From: Microcebus murinus | Taxonomy: Eukaryota > Chordata > Mammalia > Primates > Cheirogaleidae | Assembly: GCF_040939455.1 (NCBI RefSeq) | Contig: NC_134108.1 | Span: 50,591,501-50,655,500, forward strand | Length of the DNA stretch: 64,000 nucleotides | Direction: 5' to 3' | Shown here: in pieces, positions 13,386-26,466 of the stretch | How the letters are laid out: every line of letters begins with the position of its first letter | How positions within the stretch are numbered: the stretch's first letter is position 1 | Program-made: the position numbers and the translations under genes | Notes under the pieces: generated by a model | Seen by the model: the letters and a program-made list of their open reading frames with translations, nothing else | The model's database searches: none | What the model was told of the DNA's origin: nothing

Positions 13386-13834
13386 CAAGGATATGTACAG
13401 TAGACAACTCAGCCCATCCCCCCGGATGCAAAGATGAGCTAGCCCTTTCCCTGCCTGCGGGGACTCCGAGACTGGTCGGAGGAGAGCAGAGGACTGGGAA
13501 TACATACAGCAACGAGCTATGTGGTGCATCTCCTGGGCATTCCGTGCTAGATTATGAAGCTGGCAATTGCTGTGAAGAAGAGTTCTCACCAGGATAGGAC
13601 TTTATCGGAAGTTTGTGAGGTCAAGAAGAGATGGGCAATTGACTTTTACTCTAACTCAAGAGATGGGAAGCACTCTTATTCTGCTCTACGTTACTCCTGA
13701 GCTTGATGCTCTCAAAGACGAGATGACATATGTGAAGGGGACTGGTGTATGCTTTGGCCACACATGTTATTCATGCATGCAGGCATCTATCCATAGACAA
13801 GTGGGAGGGGCGCCCATGTGAGTGTGCTGGTGAA

Positions 13835-14030
13835 GTGTGGGCCCTGGGATCACACTACCTGAACGCTGTTTCAGGCTCTGCCACTTACTTAGCTTCTGTG
13901 TACTCAGTTCCCTCATCTGTAAAATGGGGATAATAGTACTGACCTCACAGGGTTATACTGAGGCATAAATGAAATAACGTGACGAAGTGGCATTTAGTAA
14001 ACTTTAGACAAGTGTTCATTAAAATTAACT
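13835..14030 (+). repeat. MIR SINE, well preserved
   Basis: Plus-orientation MIR: ctctgccacttacttagctt, then ccctcatctgtaaaatgggg, ataatagtactgacctcaca, gggttatactgaggcataaa, then gtgttcatt. Confidence 0.9.
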
Positions 14031-14224
14031 GTGGTGTCTATTCCTTCTGGGAGGGGTTTATTGTTGGCTCATTTGGCCTAAACCTACATGTGAGAAACAG
14101 CTGGGAAAAGAGAGCATCACCCGCTGCCCCAGGTCTGGAAGCAGCTGGAATGACATCATCAGACCTGTGTCCCGTCGGCTGGTTCAGAGTCAAACTGAGT
14201 TATGAGCTGAGTTGACGCTGGTAT

Positions 14225-14310
14225 TTCTGCGGCCACCAGAAGAACACTGCATTTGGGGGCAGAGGGTTCAAATCTTGGCTCTGTCACTCCCAGGTGAAGG
14301 GCCTGAGCAG
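14225..14310 (+). repeat. MIR 5' fragment
   Basis: gggttcaaatcttggctctg followed by tcactccca resembles the MIR 5' part. Short and diverged. Confidence 0.5.
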
Positions 14311-15089
14311 TGTGAAGCATGTAATGGATGGGAGCCATTTCTCAGCCAAGGCCCCTCCTTCACTAGAAGAAGGACATACCCAGGTGGCAACTGTTCCTTC
14401 CACCCATAGTCAAGAGATAGAATAAGAGACACGTTCTGGGTATCAAAGACTATCTTTCCATTTCTAAGTGTGTCCAAGGGTCAAAGAACGATCTCATATT
14501 TAAGACTTTTCTGGGTAAAATGAGTAACAGTTCTGTGACCTGGAATCAGTGTTGAGCCCAGAAGCACGAGGGCAGCGACTGTCCCTTATCCCCTTTGTGC
14601 GGCTCCCAGCGCTTTGCACTGGCTTTGCGTTTAGAAGAAGCCCAGAGACGTGCTGGCTGACCGGCTGCCCGCGGTGGCTCTGGCACCTCCCTCCCTTGGG
14701 CACCAGAAGCACAAAATGAAATTCTAGAGTCCTTCTGTGTCTGCTGCACAAATGCTCTGGTTTTCAGGGTTTTGTTGTCCTCTTCTATCGCTAAGCTAGT
14801 AGGATAAAAGTGCTTCAACCCAGCCAACTGCTCAGTTCCAAGAGTGGTGGGGAGCTCTGCAAGGATGCAAAGTTAAAAGGGCCACAGTGTCTACCTCCGA
14901 GGAGCCGGACGACGTGGAAGACCATTCGGTACAGTGCCAGAAGTGGCCTCGGTCAATTTAAACAAGGGGCACGGGAGCCCAAGGGAGAAGCAATTAATTG
15001 CACCTCAGGGATTCCAGCTTGGCCTCCTGGAGGGGTGGCATGTAAACTGATCCTTGAAGGGGATGGCTTATTAATTTTTAAAGTCATAA

Positions 15090-15210
15090 TTATAGTAATG
15101 AGGGCCTTCCATGTGCTGGGCATGTGCTGCAGGAGATAAGAGGCAAATAAGGCACAGTCCCTGTCCTTAAGGACTCCACAGACTAGTAAAGGGCACGGGC
15201 AGGTGAATAA
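15090..15210 (+). repeat. L2-like LINE fragment
   Basis: ccttccatgtgctgggcatg, then ggagataagaggcaaataag and cagtccctgtccttaaggac follow the L2 3' region. The similarity may continue weakly to about 15600 (accaatgaagagctac). Confidence 0.55.
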
Positions 15211-16194
15211 GCCGAGTGCAAAGTGCACGGGCTGGAGGACAGCGTGGCCGCGGCGCCCGCCCCAATGGGGGAGGGGAGGAGGTGGTCCATACAGACTCCG
15301 GGGGAAGCCTCACCCCAGCAGCTGGGCTATAGAAATTGCACAGGGAGGAGGAAGGAAAGACATTCATGTGCAGAGGCACAGGAGTGGGAGAGAGCAGGAG
15401 CACCAGGAACCAGCTCCTAATTCAGGATTGGTGGCCTGGCAGGCAGGGAGCAGGAGTGGACAGGGCTGGAGAAGTGGCAGGGGCCAGAGCTAGGGCGGCT
15501 TTGCATGCCGCACTCTGCCCTTGACTTTGACTTTGTAGGCCACAGAGAACCAATGAAGAGCTACAAGTAGGTATGAAATGTCTCAAGGTGGGTCCTTATT
15601 GAAACTGGTCAAGGAAGCTAAGCATCTGTTCCTTGGGGTGGAGGAGGATGCCGAGGGAGTCAACAGCAGTCTTGAGTGGCTTTGGCTATGCCACATGGGC
15701 AGCATGAGCTGGCACCTGCAGGCCTGCCTGCAGCTCAAGCTGTCCATCCAGTATTGGGGATACACCTGCAAGGGAAGGACATCTTTGCAAAGCTGTAAAT
15801 CCAGGCTCCAGGTGTGCAATATGTAAACCCTGGAAAACACTGAGAGAGTGCTGGTGAGACCAAGAAGTGGTCCATCTTTTCCACAGCCCACTGGGGCAGG
15901 GGCTGTGAGCTCTCTACTCTGGTCTCCCCTTGGCCGGCATCAGGCATGGGGCCTTGTGTTCAGTGGGGGTTTGACGACTGCCAAGGAAAACACTGCCTGG
16001 TTTATTTCTCAAAAAGTGGAGTGTCGTCCACGTTTCCCCACATCCAATAAGATGCAGTGGGCGCTAACCATGAACATGCAGCCCTCTGGCTTAGTTTCAA
16101 ATGAGGGCCACATTAGAATAAAACTGCACCACTGCCACAAATTTACAGAAAGTCAAAACTCCTCTTCGTGAAGATGTCATTCGTTTTTCTCCAG

Positions 16195-16390
16195 ACTGGT
16201 TGTGGGGCCTGGGCCCTGATGCCAAACCTCCTGGGTTTCAGTCCCATTCTGCAACTCACTGGCTGCGTGACCTTGGGTGATTACTAAATCCACTGAGCCA
16301 CAGGTTCTTCTTATTTAAAGGGAAAGTGACAGGCCCTTCCTCACAGGGCTACTGTGGAGAGTTCGCGAGACGAATGCACACATGCTCCGC
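16195..16390 (+). repeat. MIR SINE
   Basis: cctcctgggtttcagtccca, then tggctgcgtgaccttgggtg and cctcacagggctactgtgga, in MIR order on the plus strand. Confidence 0.75.
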
Positions 16391-18104
16391 GCATACTAGC
16401 TCTTGCCTACGTTGTTGTTTCTGTTTCTCTTTATATGTAGTTTTGATAGCCCAAGAGAACTCTGCACTCCAGGAGCACTAAGAGAAGGCACTAAGATCAG
16501 GAGAAGGAAGAGGAAGGGAAAGGGGTGCTCACGGCTGAAGAGATGCCACGGAGTCTTTTCATGTTGGAACAAAGGCACCTTTTGTTTCCAGAAAGGTCAA
16601 AATGTTTGCTCGACAATCTTGGACTACAGACAAAAGTAAAATCAATATCCTGGGTGACTGCCTCTATGGCCAAGTTGAGATGGATAATGCTATCGGGGAC
16701 TGTGCACCAGACACCCACAGCCGGGTGCCCCGGCCCTGGCGCGTCCCCCGCGGGGCCTGCCTCGGCAGGGTGCAGATGAGCCACCACCACCAATGGAGCC
16801 CCTACCGGGAAGCCTCCGAGATTCTCTCAGGCTCCTTGCAAGGAGAAGGAAACCGGGTCTCCAGAATCCAAAGACGATCACTTGGAGGGAACTGCTCAGG
16901 GTGTCTCAGATTTCAATGAACATTCATGTTTTGATAATCTAAATCAAGTAAGTGTGGGACCCTGGATGAGTCAATTCTCTTTTCTAGCCTTCAGTTTTCC
17001 CTCATGTGGCACAATAGGATTGGGCTAGCTTTCCACTGACTGGAACTAGATATTAGTGTACTTTCCACCTTAGAAACTTTCTGATGTTCGACTTACTTAC
17101 CAAAGAAGAGCCAGATTGACCCATCACATTCACATGAAGCTAAAACAAAAGTCTCTCCTGGTCAATGTGGCAGGATGGTGTATGGATGTGAGTAGAACCC
17201 ATGGGGGATGTTGGCGTCCATTGACTGGTGCTTCTTGAACCTTCCACCTGAACCCTTGGAGCCAAAAAGGATCAGGACTTGGAGAGCACTTGGAAAGGAC
17301 ATCACACCTGGGTCTACAGGCCCCAAACTCACTTCCCACGCACCTCGTGCTGTCCACGATGGGTGTGGGCGGGAATGGGCCGAATGGGCTCTCGTCTGCA
17401 GGCACGCACCGGCTGCTGCAGCTCAGGGTCAGTGCCATCCCTGGAGCGCACCATCTTCTAAGAAAACTTTTTAGCTCTATTGCAAAAAATGTTTCCCAGT
17501 GGGAGAAAAAATGAATACTTTCTGTAACAAGGAAAATAACAACAATAGTCATAATAATGAGAAAAGCCAAATAAGCACGTGTAAGTGCATTTTTTTCTTA
17601 GAGATTTATTTTTGTTTGATGAATCTGACACCAGTCAGGGAGAGAGGAGCATGTTGTGAGCCCAGCAGGAAAACGAGCACCCAGAAGAGGGACTGCTTCT
17701 TCCTGCGTGGGTGAGTTTGGTGCTGGGGTTTATCTGTCTTTTTAAAATTTGTTGCTGGAAATGTTTCTTTTGTTTACTTTTATAAATCTCTCCCCGGGCT
17801 TGCGAGCTTCCCCTCCCTCCCACCTCCCGTCCCCTGCCCCCAAATTTCATTTTTAAAAAGCGAGCTCGCTCGCCAGGTGTGTCCCCTAAGCTCTCACAGC
17901 TCTAATAAATAAGGAGCACCTGTAAAACAGTAGCTTGACGTGTTAAGTGACTCTGTACAAAGGAGAATATAGAAATACAGTATGTACACCGCATCCTCGG
18001 GCCCCGTGGCGCTTCAAGGCCGCATGACACCACCTGGCCCGGCCCGCCCATGCCCCGCCACCCTCCTGCTGGGGCCAGGCGGCCTCCTGGGACAGGGGCA
18101 CTTG

Positions 18105-19491
18105 GACCCCTCTAGAGGGAACAATTGCTTTATTTGAGTTAGTAAACAGATACACTGAATCACAAGGTGATTTGATTTTTTTTTTTTTAGTTTTCTTCTT
18201 TTTTTGATTTTTTTCTTAATTTTTTTCTCTCTTTTTTTTTCTGTACTCATCAGAATGGGATACTCCACAACTGTCTCACCAACTCAGTGCCAGTACACAT
18301 GCTCTAGAGGACTTCTGGACTCGCAGCTACAACTGTACAAGTGCACACAAGTGAATCTACCCTGTTATCCTCCACCCACTGATTGAGGATCGAATTGCAC
18401 ATTTCTCTTAACCATGACAGGAGAAAGCAAACAGTGAAACAGAATCATGGGCGATCTTTCTCACTTTCCCTCTTGTTTTCATTGGTTTGTCCATACTATT
18501 CTAATTATCATGAAAGGGCTCTGCGTATAGAGAGATTGTCTCACTGACTTCCTGGATCACCAAAAACCATCAGGGCTGAAATTTCATCTGAGTCTTTCGT
18601 GACGCCCAGCAAATATTCCCCCTCGGATTATTTTACACCTTGAGGGCATTTTGGTCTTCAGTTCAACACTCTTGCTCTGTTCCCAAATGGGGCGCTATTT
18701 AGGGGAATTTAAAGAGAAAGCTGAGAAGAATAAACATTTACCGAGTTCTCTTGGCATTCAGTCTCTGAAAAACCACAGTATAAACTATTCATGCTGCTTC
18801 TTACATCTGTCAAATCGAAAATTAAAAGCCATAAAAGTGTAACACTGAAAATATGGCATCAAAAAGGATAAAGGTGGCCTTTGTAAAAATAACAAGAAAA
18901 GTATATTAGCCAATAAAATATTCTAACTCTTCATTTAAAAGTGCATCCTGGGCAGGACAGAGACGAACCTGAAGTGCTGGGACTCCAGCACCATCCCTCT
19001 CCGCCGTCAAAACATGAACAGTATAGGTCCAAAACCGTACAATGCAAATCACAATTCTTAGTGTAGCAGCAAAACCACAGCAGTTTTTAAAAAGATTAAA
19101 AAAAGATTTTCGTTTTCCAATCCGTATCATCTTCCAGCCTCAGCCACTGAGCCTTGAAGATGGAGCGGGGAGAATACCTACATTGGTCCTTGTGGCTTGT
19201 TGGTGTTTTGTTTTGTTTTTTAAAACCAGGGGTGAGATCCCTAAGTTCCTCTGGGGAGAAGCACAGGTGGTGGCAGCAGGAAGGCTGGGCCCGCTTGGTG
19301 GGTCCAAGGCGCGCTGGCTTCTCTGGGCTGGAGGCCACCAGGGGAGGGCTGCTTCCTCTGAGATGCTTAATGACAGGAAGCGGCTTTATTTGCTTGAGTT
19401 TTAGCCAGAGGGGGTGGTGAGCTGACCAGCTGGTGTCATTGGATGGCGTGACATGGTTTGCTCTGGGCCCTCTCTCCGTGAGCGAGCGTTC
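18105..19491 (-). other. SOBP: Proposed SOBP terminal exon (3'UTR only)
   Basis: A strong acceptor stands at 19492-19493 on the minus strand: a long pyrimidine tract (CCCCTTCTCCTCTTTTTTCAG-like) followed by GAACGCTCGC. No long open frame follows. The stretch is free of recognisable transposons for about 1.4 kb, unlike its flanks, and has UTR-like T/A-rich segments. AATAAA occurs early at 19390-19385 and again at 18134-18129, after an A-rich tract, giving a likely cleavage near 18110. It sits about 20 kb downstream of the stop-codon exon in the right orientation. The link to SOBP is inference; an independent non-coding transcript is possible. Confidence 0.5.
18129..18134 (-). terminator. SOBP: Candidate main polyadenylation signal AATAAA of SOBP
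   Basis: Minus strand reads AACTCAAATAAAGCAATTG. It is the first canonical signal after more than 1.3 kb of UTR-like sequence. Further minus-strand AATAAA copies at 19390-19385 (early) and near 17610 (late) could give shorter or longer 3'UTRs. Between them, a TGTACATA (Pumilio-type) motif lies on the minus strand around 17979-17986, which would be in the UTR only if the distal site is used. Confidence 0.45.
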
Positions 19492-22384
19492 CTGAAAAAA
19501 GAGGAGAAGGGGCCGTCAGAATCTACTGGACCAAATCCCCCCCTCCGCCCAGCCGGGGAAAACCCAGGCGTGAGTCAGACGGCAGCACGCTCCCCGGCCG
19601 GCCGCAGCGCAGACCTCAGACAAGCCCCAGAGCGGAGGCAGCACAGTGGGATCGCAACAGGAGCTTCATTCACGGTCTGCTCGGGGTCAGCCTTGCCAGC
19701 TTTGTGTGAGGAAATGAAACTCGAGTTGCTTTCTGGAATACCATCGTGAGCACGGTGCACCACGCCCTCGCCCAAAGACCACAGCATCCTTTGCAGCCCA
19801 GCGACTTTCACCCTCCACATTACTGCACGCTTAACTAGCAGGAGGTCTCTGAGTCGCCCAAGGTCATCCGAAAGCCAGGTGAGGTCAGGGGTGGGGGGAG
19901 GACCCTGAAGCTCCAGACCTCAGCCCTGTACTCCACGTAACTTCTCACCCCCGTGTACGCCCTGGCGTTTGCTGCAAGGAGGGTGAAGAGATTCACTCTT
20001 TAGCAAATAAAAATTACCATGGACACATACACCTCTCTTCAGAAGTCTCCTACAGAGGCAGTTTAAGCTGGAAGAAATGCTTGCTCCTCTCTGTTTGTGG
20101 CTCTTGCCTGTCAAAGGTGGACCATTCACATCTCCTCACATCCAAAACAAAGAGTTGCATGGGGACTGGGAGACAACAAACCAAACTTGCGGTCCCAGGG
20201 CAGAGGGTCGGAACGGGACTTTGAACCAGAAAAGTCAGTTTCTGGGGAACAACCATCCCCACATTTGCCAAGACATCAGGCTCTGCCTCTTTGTCCCTGC
20301 TGGTGTATTTCATTTGTCACCAGTTTGTTGGTTTGAAATACAGCCTCCTGAGGACACCCAGTCACTCCTGGGAAGTGGCCACTTAGAAATCTGCCAACCC
20401 AACCGTAAAGCCCCTGTGGGCTGAGGTTGTGTGTTTTGCTCACGTCTCTGCACCCAGCCCCTACTTCAGAGTCTGTAGGTGCTCGGCACACTTTTGTCAA
20501 GTAAGAGTCAAGCAGCTCCCTTCTGCCATGTCCCCAGACGGTACCCTTTTTTCCTGCCAACAAATGGCCACATCAAAAATGTGAATGGGTTAAATTCGGC
20601 TAAGGTGAAGTGTTGACAGAGGACTTGTAAGCATCTTTACAACTGTTGAGATTATTCTTAGAACAATGAACAAATACTTTCAGAGAGGGCACGAAATTGA
20701 GGACTTGAACGGACCCCAGAGAGAATACAGTATAATTTCCTGCTTTTATAGATGAAAAAAATGGAGGCTGCAAAGGGACCTGGAAACTTGTTCGGAGTGT
20801 TTGCAACATGAAGTTAGCAAGAGTATGATGAGGTCAAAATGCCCATCGGGAGGACTAAGTAGAAGCTTGTGCTTTTAACGCTGCTATCCAAATCTTGGTG
20901 TTAATGGCAACGGTAATAATCACCAGCCAAAAACAAGGTTTGAAAATCTCAATGTGCACGACAGGAAATGCCTGAGTTCCCCAAATCACATTAAATCACC
21001 AGATCTGTGTGTATTTAATATGTATATTAAATAACCAAAGTGAAAATGCAAAACACCACAAATATGCAATGGGGGTGGAATTACAAGGCCATGGAAACCT
21101 TTTCATTTGGCATGGTCAGATTTGGAAATGTGGGTATTTATTTATCTCTGAATAAAGAGCTCACAGTTGATTTCTCTCTCTCTCTCTCTTCCTTTCTTGC
21201 TTTCTTTTTTGAGAATAAGAGACAATGGAGAGAAGACATACAAAACCAAAAGCACCAAGAGCCTCCATCAAATGAGGGGCTGGGAAGAAGCTGCAGAAAC
21301 GACAAGTGAATCCAAGGACACAGGGTAGCTCCTGGGGACAATTCTCTTGCATTTGTCAAGCACAGCTTGGAAGCTGCTGTGCAGGGAGGAAAACCATCCC
21401 CACCTCTGGGCCTGGGACCAAGAGTGACCGAATCTTGTAGTCAGAGGGGACCTCCAAATTCTTTCTTTAAAAGGAGGGAGGGAAGTGTTTAACATTTTCT
21501 TCCAGCAACTTGGAAACACCACCATTTTGAGTTGCTTACTTAAGAATGCGGCGACTGCTTCCTCAAGGAGGTAGCTTTTTTCTTTAATGTAATCACTACC
21601 AACAACAACAAAAAAGGAATATTTCTCAAATAAGTTTCTTTATATTCAAATCACCTTTGGACACAGACCAAACATGGACAGCATCAGCCTACTTGAAGAA
21701 AATTTCCAGGCTTTCACAAGAGCCTGGGGAAAACGGGATTATAATGAGAGCCATTCTGGAACCTTAACTACAGCATTCGCCATCCCAAACACTATAATAA
21801 TCATTATTATTCTCTGGTATCTATTATTGTCTGGTAAATAATATGTGTTTTCCCCCAAAGTTCTAAAGGGTGCAGCTGCACCACACTCTATTTTTCGCAG
21901 CCCCGTTCCTGCTCTTCTGAAAGCCTGCTCACACGAAGCTTATTTTAAGAGAATGATAAACTAGACAATTTGTGCTGTTTCCGTTCCTCTCACCACATAC
22001 TTGCCGTGTCTGGGACACCCCTAAAGGCCAGATGGTGGCAGTACAAGTCCCTTTCTGCTGCTACCATTTGAGGAGGGGGCGGTAGTGAAGTCCCCCTCAT
22101 TTGTTCTCCTGGCTCTGACGGGTTCAGGGCGGCCCCCTTGTTGGAGACACAGGAATGGACTCTGGAATCAATGAAAATGAAGAACCAAGCTTGGGCTTCA
22201 CTGTCCTGATATTTATTGGTATGCAAGGTGTGAAACTCAACAGAGTGGAAAAGAAGTGAGCTTGGATTTTTAGGTTCAACTAGGTTTTTTTTGTTGTTTG
22301 TTTGTTTTTTGCCCTTGTCAAGCAGAGGGATTATGGAAGATCTGTCCTAAATTTTTTGATCTGTGCAAAGGGAAAATTCCCACA

Positions 22385-22560
22385 CTAAGTGAGACAGAGA
22401 CCCGAGTTACAGTCCAGCATGCTTCTGACCAGCTGTGTGGCCTTGGCCCTGCTTCTTAATCCCGACCACCGCACCCACTTGGTTCTTCCTTTATGAAACA
22501 GGGGCCTGGGTGAGATTTTCTATTATATCTTCCATCTGTCTCATGTTGTGATTGTGAGAT
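22385..22560 (+). repeat. MIR SINE
   Basis: agacccgagttacagtccag, then gaccagctgtgtggccttgg and tttatgaaacaggggcctgg follow the MIR order. Confidence 0.65.
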
Positions 22561-23639
22561 CTTTGGACAAACTCCATTATATAATGTGCAGAATTATAAA
22601 CTTGAACGGTTGGATGTTAATCTGTTACCAGTATATAAGGAAGCCTCCTAATTTCTGGATTCTGAAGTCCAAAATTTCAGAATAAGTCTCCTTCTATTAA
22701 TCATACACACATCTATGGCAGAGATTTTTGGAGCACCCCTTTAATCAGGGGGTTCTGGAGAAGTGGCCATACTTGTGCCTCACACTTGGGTTCTCCTCCG
22801 AATTGAGGGCTTGTCTGACAGCAGGATAACTCACCCGTTACATGGAGCATCACACTCACACAATTACATGCAAATAAGCCCTTCTCTTATACCATATATG
22901 TACCAGTATGTGCCATGTATGAAGACTAGCACCACAATGTGTGGTCTCCATCTCATATGTGTGCTGGGTATCTTCAGAATTCCAGGCCTGCCTGTCCCTC
23001 CTGACCAGAGGAATGAAACACTCCTTTTTGTGGAATCAAAGCTACACACCAAATGCATTGCAAGAGTCTTTGTCCACCTGGTGAATCCCCTTTCTATGTC
23101 ATCAGGGAAGCCTTGCTAAGAATGGGATTTAGTTACTCATCCTCATTTATCACGCAAAGATTTCTAGAGAATTACAGAGAACAAAAATATATCTGAATAC
23201 TAATAAATTCTTTCAATGTTGAAACTGTCAAAATACAGCCATTCTCACCTTTACTTCTCTGACCTTTACAGCCTAAGACTTACACTGGTTACATTTCATA
23301 AAATGTGCAGGCACCTACTCTCAAAAGTAAATGTGTGCCCAGAGAAAAAGGTCTGTCTTATTCTACACCCCAATATCTCCAAACTAGCCCTTCCGTGGTG
23401 TGAGATTCGCCCTCTACCATGAGGCCTGCCTCTATTAATGTAACCCATTTTCCAAACTTTCCTTCAAATTTCCTTCCCTCAATACCTTTGTGATTAGCAT
23501 AATCAAAATTCGGTAGGTCTGTCCTGTCTTGCTCGTTTAGAAGGCACACTCCCCATGTCTGTCATATTTATTCCCAGGAGTCTAAAGCCCAGTGGCATCG
23601 GCTCTATGATGTGCAAGAAATACCTGCTGCCAGCCAGCT

Positions 23640-23790
23640 CGCCTTTGTCCAATTACCCAGGCCCTAGCAGAGATCCACTCACTCCGGCACGCCTGCCCAT
23701 CACTTATCACAGTTAAATACAGCCATTACGTGCTGGCTGCGGCAACGCTGTTTATCTGGGACAATAACGAGTCCCTGAGGACTGGACTGC
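23640..23790. promoter_or_regulatory. Candidate conserved non-coding element
   Basis: Repeat-free stretch with cacttatcacagttaaatac, gctgtttatctgggacaata (GATA-type and forkhead-like sites), and retained CpGs (tacgtgctggctgcggcaac), next to the Tigger1 insertion. Inference only. Confidence 0.2.
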
Positions 23791-24090
23791 TCTCAGGTAG
23801 CCGCAGCTATTCTGGGACACTCACAAGGGTAGAGCTCTGTGGTCAATGAACAGTGCCGCTGGCACCGCTGATAAACCCTGAGTGCGATGCCAGACAGTGG
23901 TCCCCTCACCAGGCCCGTCCCAGGAAGGGCTACAGCTTGGGGAAGTTTTGCCAAAAAGTGGTTCCCTCCCTCCCCTGTCAACTACTGCTTCATAAAGAGT
24001 TTTGAAATGACTTTTACCAGGATAGAGACTGTTTTCATTTTTGAAGTGGATGGCATCTCTTTTCTTATAGCTCACTAATTGTTGAAACTA

Positions 24091-26466
24091 CAGGATAACC
24101 TCAGAGATACTGCAGGTTTGGTTCCAGACCACCGAAAAAAAAAGTGAATATTGCAATAAAGTGAGTCAAATACATTTTCTGGTTTCCTAGTGCATATAAA
24201 AGTTATGTTTATACTACACAGGTGTCTATTAAGTGTGCAACAGCAGTATGTCTGAAAAAACAATGTACATACCTTAATTGAAAAGTGCTTTATTGCTAAA
24301 AATGGTAATGATCATCCGAGCCTTCAGTTGAGTGGTAATCTTTTTATGGGTGAAGGGTCTTGCCTGGATGTTGAGGGCTGCCCACGGATCAGGGGGTAGT
24401 GATTGAAGGACGGGGTGGCTGTGGCAATTTCTTAAAATAAGACAACAATGAAGTTTGCTGCATTGATTGACCCTTTTTTTTCACGAAACGTTTCTCTCTA
24501 GCATATTGATACTGTTTGATAGCATTTGACCCATAGCAGAACTTCTTTCAAAAGAAGTCAATGGAGTCAATCCTCTCAAACCGTGCTGCTGTCTTATTAA
24601 CTAAGTTTACATAACAACATTCTAAATCCTTTGTTGTCTTTTCAATGATGTTCCCAGCATCTTCCCCAGGAGTAGACTCTATCTCAAGAAACCCCTTAAT
24701 TTGCTCATGCATAAGAAGCAACTCCTTATCTGTTCAAGTTTTATCATGAGATTGCAGCAATTCAATACTATCGTCAGACACCACTTCTAATTCTACTTCT
24801 CTTTCTATCCCCACCACATCTGTATTTACTTCCTCCACCGAAGTCCTGAACCAGTCAGTCATTCATGAGAGTTGGAGTCAATTTCTTCCAAACTCTTGTT
24901 AATGTTGATATTTTGACCTCCTCCTGTGAATCATGAATGTTCTTAACAGCAGCTAGAAGTGTCCTTTCCAGAAAGTTTTCAATTTACTCTGCCCAGATCC
25001 ATCAGAGAAATCACTATCGATGGCAATAGCCTTACAAAATGTATTTCTTAATAAGACTTGATAGTTGAAATTACTCCTTGATCCATGGGCTGCAAAATAG
25101 ATTTTAGCAGGCATGAAAACAACATTAATCTCCTTATACATCTCCATCAGAGCCCTTGGGTCACCAGGTGCATTGTCAATGAGCAGTAATCTTTTAAAAG
25201 GAATTGTTTTTCCTGAGCAGTAGGTTTCAATGGTGGGCTTAAAATATTCAGTAAACTCTGCTGTAAACAGATGTGCTGTCATCCAGGCTTTGTTGTTCCA
25301 TTTATAGAGCACAGTCAGGGTAGATTTAGCATAATTCTTAAGGACCTTAGGATTTTTGAAATGGTAAATGAACATTGGCTTCAACTTAAAGTCATCAGCT
25401 CCTAATATTAGCTCCTAACAAGAGAGTCTGACTGGCTTTGAAGCCAGGCACTGACTTCTCCTCTCTAGCTATGAGAGTCCTAAATGGCATCTTCTTTCTA
25501 GATAAGGCTGTTTCATTTACACTGAAAATCTTTGTTTAATGCAGCTACCTTCATCAATGATCTCAGCTAGATCTACCAGATAATTTGCTGCAGCTGCTCT
25601 GTCAGCACTTGCTGCTTCACTTTGCACTTTTAAGGCTTCTTTCCTTAAACCTCACGAAGCAACCTCTGCTAGTTTCAAACTCTTCTTCTGTAGCTTCCTC
25701 ACCTCACTCAACCTTCACAGAATTGAGTAGAGTTAGAGTCTTTCTCTGGATCAGGTTTTGGCTTAAGGGAATGCTATGGCTGGTTTGATCTTCTATCCAG
25801 ACCACTCAAACTTCCTCTTTATCAGTAATAAGGCTGTTTTGCTTTCTTACATTTGTGTGTTCTCTAGATTAGCACTTTTAATTTCCTTCAAAAACTTTTC
25901 CTTTGCATTCACAACTTGGCTGTTCTGTTCGAGAGGCCTAACTTGCAGCCTGTCTCAGCTTTTGACATGCCTGCCTCACTAAGCGCAACCATTTCTAGCT
26001 TTTGATTGAAAGTGAGAGATGTGTGGCTCTTCCTTTCACTTGAACATTTAGAGGTCATGGTAGGGTTATTAATTGGCCTAATTTCAATATTGTTGTGTCT
26101 CAGGGCATAGGGAGGCCCAAGGAGAGGGGGAGAGATGGGGGAATGGCCAATCAGTAGAGCAGTCAGAGCACAGACAACATGTGTCAGTCAAGTTCACCAT
26201 CTCATATGGGCACGGTTCATGGTGCCACTAAACAATGACAACCATAACCTCAAAGATCACTGATCACAGACCACCATAACAGATATGATAATAATGAAGA
26301 AGTGGGAAGTACTGTGAGAAATCCCAAAACGTGACACACAGACAAGAAGGGAGCACATGCTGTTGGAAAAATGGTATCGATAGACTTGCTCGACTCAGGG
26401 TTGCCACAAAGCTTTAATTTGTAAAAATGCAATATTTGTGAAGCACAGTAAAATTACACATGCCTA
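24091..26466 (-). mobile_element. Tigger1 DNA transposon, near full length
   Basis: About 2.38 kb matching Tigger1 (pogo-type, TcMar group) end to end: left end caggataacctcagagatac, right end ending in acacatgccta, with TA on both sides (24089-24090 and 26467-26468), the expected TA target duplication. Typical blocks include taacaatgtacataccttaa-like sequence near 24265 and the 26090-26160 stretch starting tgttgtgtctcagggcatag. The transposase lies on the minus strand and is broken by stops and indels, so the element is dead. The terminal inverted repeats have drifted from the consensus. Confidence 0.93.
24953..25384 (-). pseudogene. Tigger1 transposase remnant (DDE core)
   Basis: This 143-codon open stretch keeps the central catalytic part of the pogo/Tigger transposase: [13 protein letters not shown], then [20 protein letters not shown], where LLLIDNAPG carries the second catalytic Asp (the usual His after G is Asp here). 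After VVFMPA the frame shifts: the codons for the MDQG motif with the third catalytic Asp are still present but in another frame. Upstream and downstream the frame is broken by stops. Not functional. Confidence 0.88.

Larger units (their letters stand above)
1..18104. other. Intergenic DNA downstream of SOBP
   Basis: No coding sequence is supported here. In human the next gene beyond the SOBP 3' end is SCML4, some tens of kb away, so no gene is expected. Listed separately are L1 remnants at the left edge, MIR, MER5, an MLT1-type LTR and the large minisatellite. Stretches of 1166-1920, 2100-3240, 4080-10330 and 17060-18100 hold nothing I can name. Several are GC-rich and carry chance open frames. 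Confidence 0.7.

Noticed and set aside
11514..13589. Minus-strand open frames of 691, 590 and 512 codons
   Set aside because: All three frames are open only because the minisatellite unit lacks stops on that strand; products are repeats of SHHCSHPLLS-type words, with no domain.
18014..18268. Minus-strand Lys-rich 84-codon frame
   Set aside because: Lysines come from the A-rich tract at 18180-18240; not coding.
18906..19130. Minus-strand 74-codon open frame within the proposed 3'UTR
   Set aside because: Short, no recognised domain, inside UTR-like sequence; probably chance, though an alignment would settle it.
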